This document shows, piece by piece, positions 5,750 to 6,280 of a stretch of DNA of 6,280 bases. Below the pieces are notes generated by a model. That model worked only from the letters and a program-made list of their open reading frames with translations, ran no database searches and had not been told where the DNA came from. The DNA comes from JANLVJ01 sp031363945 (GTDB lineage: Bacteria; Bacteroidota; Bacteroidia; Sphingobacteriales; Sphingobacteriaceae): the NCBI GenBank assembly GCA_031363945.1, contig JANLVJ010000058.1:1-6280 (forward strand), in the 5' to 3' direction. How positions within the stretch are numbered: the first letter of the stretch is position 1; the number at the start of each line of letters is the position of its first letter. A program made the position numbers and the translations under genes.

Positions 5750-6280
5750 AACTGCGTCATTCAGATATGCCAAAAGCGTATATCTGCAGACTGCCGGGGA
5801 AGACAGAGCATACCTATTATTACCACATCCGGTATCAAGTTCAATTAATCAATAATGAGTCGCTTATTATTACGAAGGTTGTTTCCCTTAGAGAGGAAAT
5901 GCCCGGTATTGGGGGTATCGAAATTACTTCACATTCTGACTGGCCATGCGGACTTTAAAGAAGCATGCCCGGGTAGGGATAAATTATATGACCTGCTGCG
6001 TAGAAATTCACTTTTATTAATCAGAAGAGTTAAACCAGGACCAACGACAACTAATTCAAGGCACCATTATATGTTGTACCCCAATCTTATCAGGGAGCTT
6101 GTTGTAAATAGACCAGATATGCTGTCGGTCAGTTGACATAACCTATTTATCTACCTGTGCTGGTTTCTGCTACCTGAGTTTAATTACGGATGCCTATTCA
6201 CACCCGGTTGTAGGATATCATGTGCATCATAACTTAACCACCTTCGGTCCAGCTACCGCTTTAAGAATGGCTTTAAACTC
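5746..6280 (+). pseudogene. IS3-family OrfB (DDE transposase), two frameshifts, 3' end outside the window
   Basis: The first segment, from 5746, covers the N-terminal region (PGKTEHTYYYHIRY) and runs to MPGIG, then goes out of frame to a TAA at 5956-5958. One extra G in the G-run at 5911-5915 moves the true reading to the next frame: KLLHILTGHADF, GRDKLYDLLR, IRRVKPGPTTTNSRHHY, YPNLIRELVVNRPDML. That frame stops at TGA 6134-6136. One extra T near 6133-6134 moves it again to DITYL, the first catalytic Asp (codon 6135-6137), then LITDAYSHPVVGYHV with the second Asp, open to the window end. The Trp of the family's WVSDITY block is Ser here (TCG). The catalytic Glu lies beyond the edge. Confidence 0.85.

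Larger units (their letters stand above)
5323..6280 (+). mobile_element. IS3-family insertion sequence, decayed, cut by the window edge
   Basis: The two-ORF layout (HTH-coiled-coil OrfA, DDE OrfB in the -1 frame) and the protein motifs identify the IS3 family. The left end is placed near GTAAAGTGGC (5323-5332), about 24 bases before orfA; IS3 ends normally begin with TG, and here the preceding bases are GC, so the tip may be mutated or misplaced. The right end, terminal repeat and target duplication lie outside the window. Both ORFs carry indels, so transposase supply from this copy is unlikely. Confidence 0.85.

Noticed and set aside
1..6280. CRISPR array or tandem repeats
   Set aside because: No regularly spaced repeated units seen on either strand.

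Overview
The window looks like chromosome of a Bacteroidota member, most likely of the Sphingobacteriaceae (Mucilaginibacter/Pedobacter type). This is an inference from AT-rich, TAA-rich intergenic DNA, from starts without Shine-Dalgarno sites, and from the family flavour of the carotenoid genes, the SCO relic and the IS3 element. I could run no database search, so family names rest on motifs read by eye.

Left part (161-2521, minus strand): a tight, overlapping three-gene operon, transcribed right to left. It encodes a PlsC-type acyltransferase, a membrane-anchored GT2 glycosyltransferase with the C-terminal WKGR motif of carotenoid glycosyltransferases, and a CruF/DUF422 carotenoid 1',2'-hydratase-like membrane protein. 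Together they look like a tailoring module that hydrates a carotene end, glycosylates it and acylates the sugar. The core genes (crtE, crtB, crtI, cyclase) are not in the window. Just upstream on the same strand, 2629-2847 holds a 72-codon open stretch without a start, probably the 3' end of a lost gene.

Middle part (2629-4104, minus strand): gene remains. One relic is a SCO1/SenC copper-chaperone gene (2972-3573) with three nonsense codons and one frameshift; its first ~20 codons look like the start of an amidohydrolase gene instead of a signal peptide. The next (3589-4104) is a short-chain dehydrogenase with a nonsense codon, a damaged Rossmann motif and no catalytic Tyr-x-x-x-Lys. 4105-4727 has no convincing gene; it holds an AT-rich inverted repeat and two short open stretches that I do not recognise.

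Right part (4728-6280, plus strand): an intact beta-class carbonic anhydrase, followed within about 30 bp by the left end of an IS3-family insertion sequence. Both orfA and orfB are recognisable, and a canonical A AAA AAA slippery heptamer lies in the right phase at their junction. Each ORF carries two single-base indels, so this copy looks dead. The element runs off the right edge.

I see no convincing undescribed system. The window reads as a live pigment-tailoring operon and a live carbonic anhydrase on either side of a patch of decayed, rearranged genes, with a decayed IS at the right edge.
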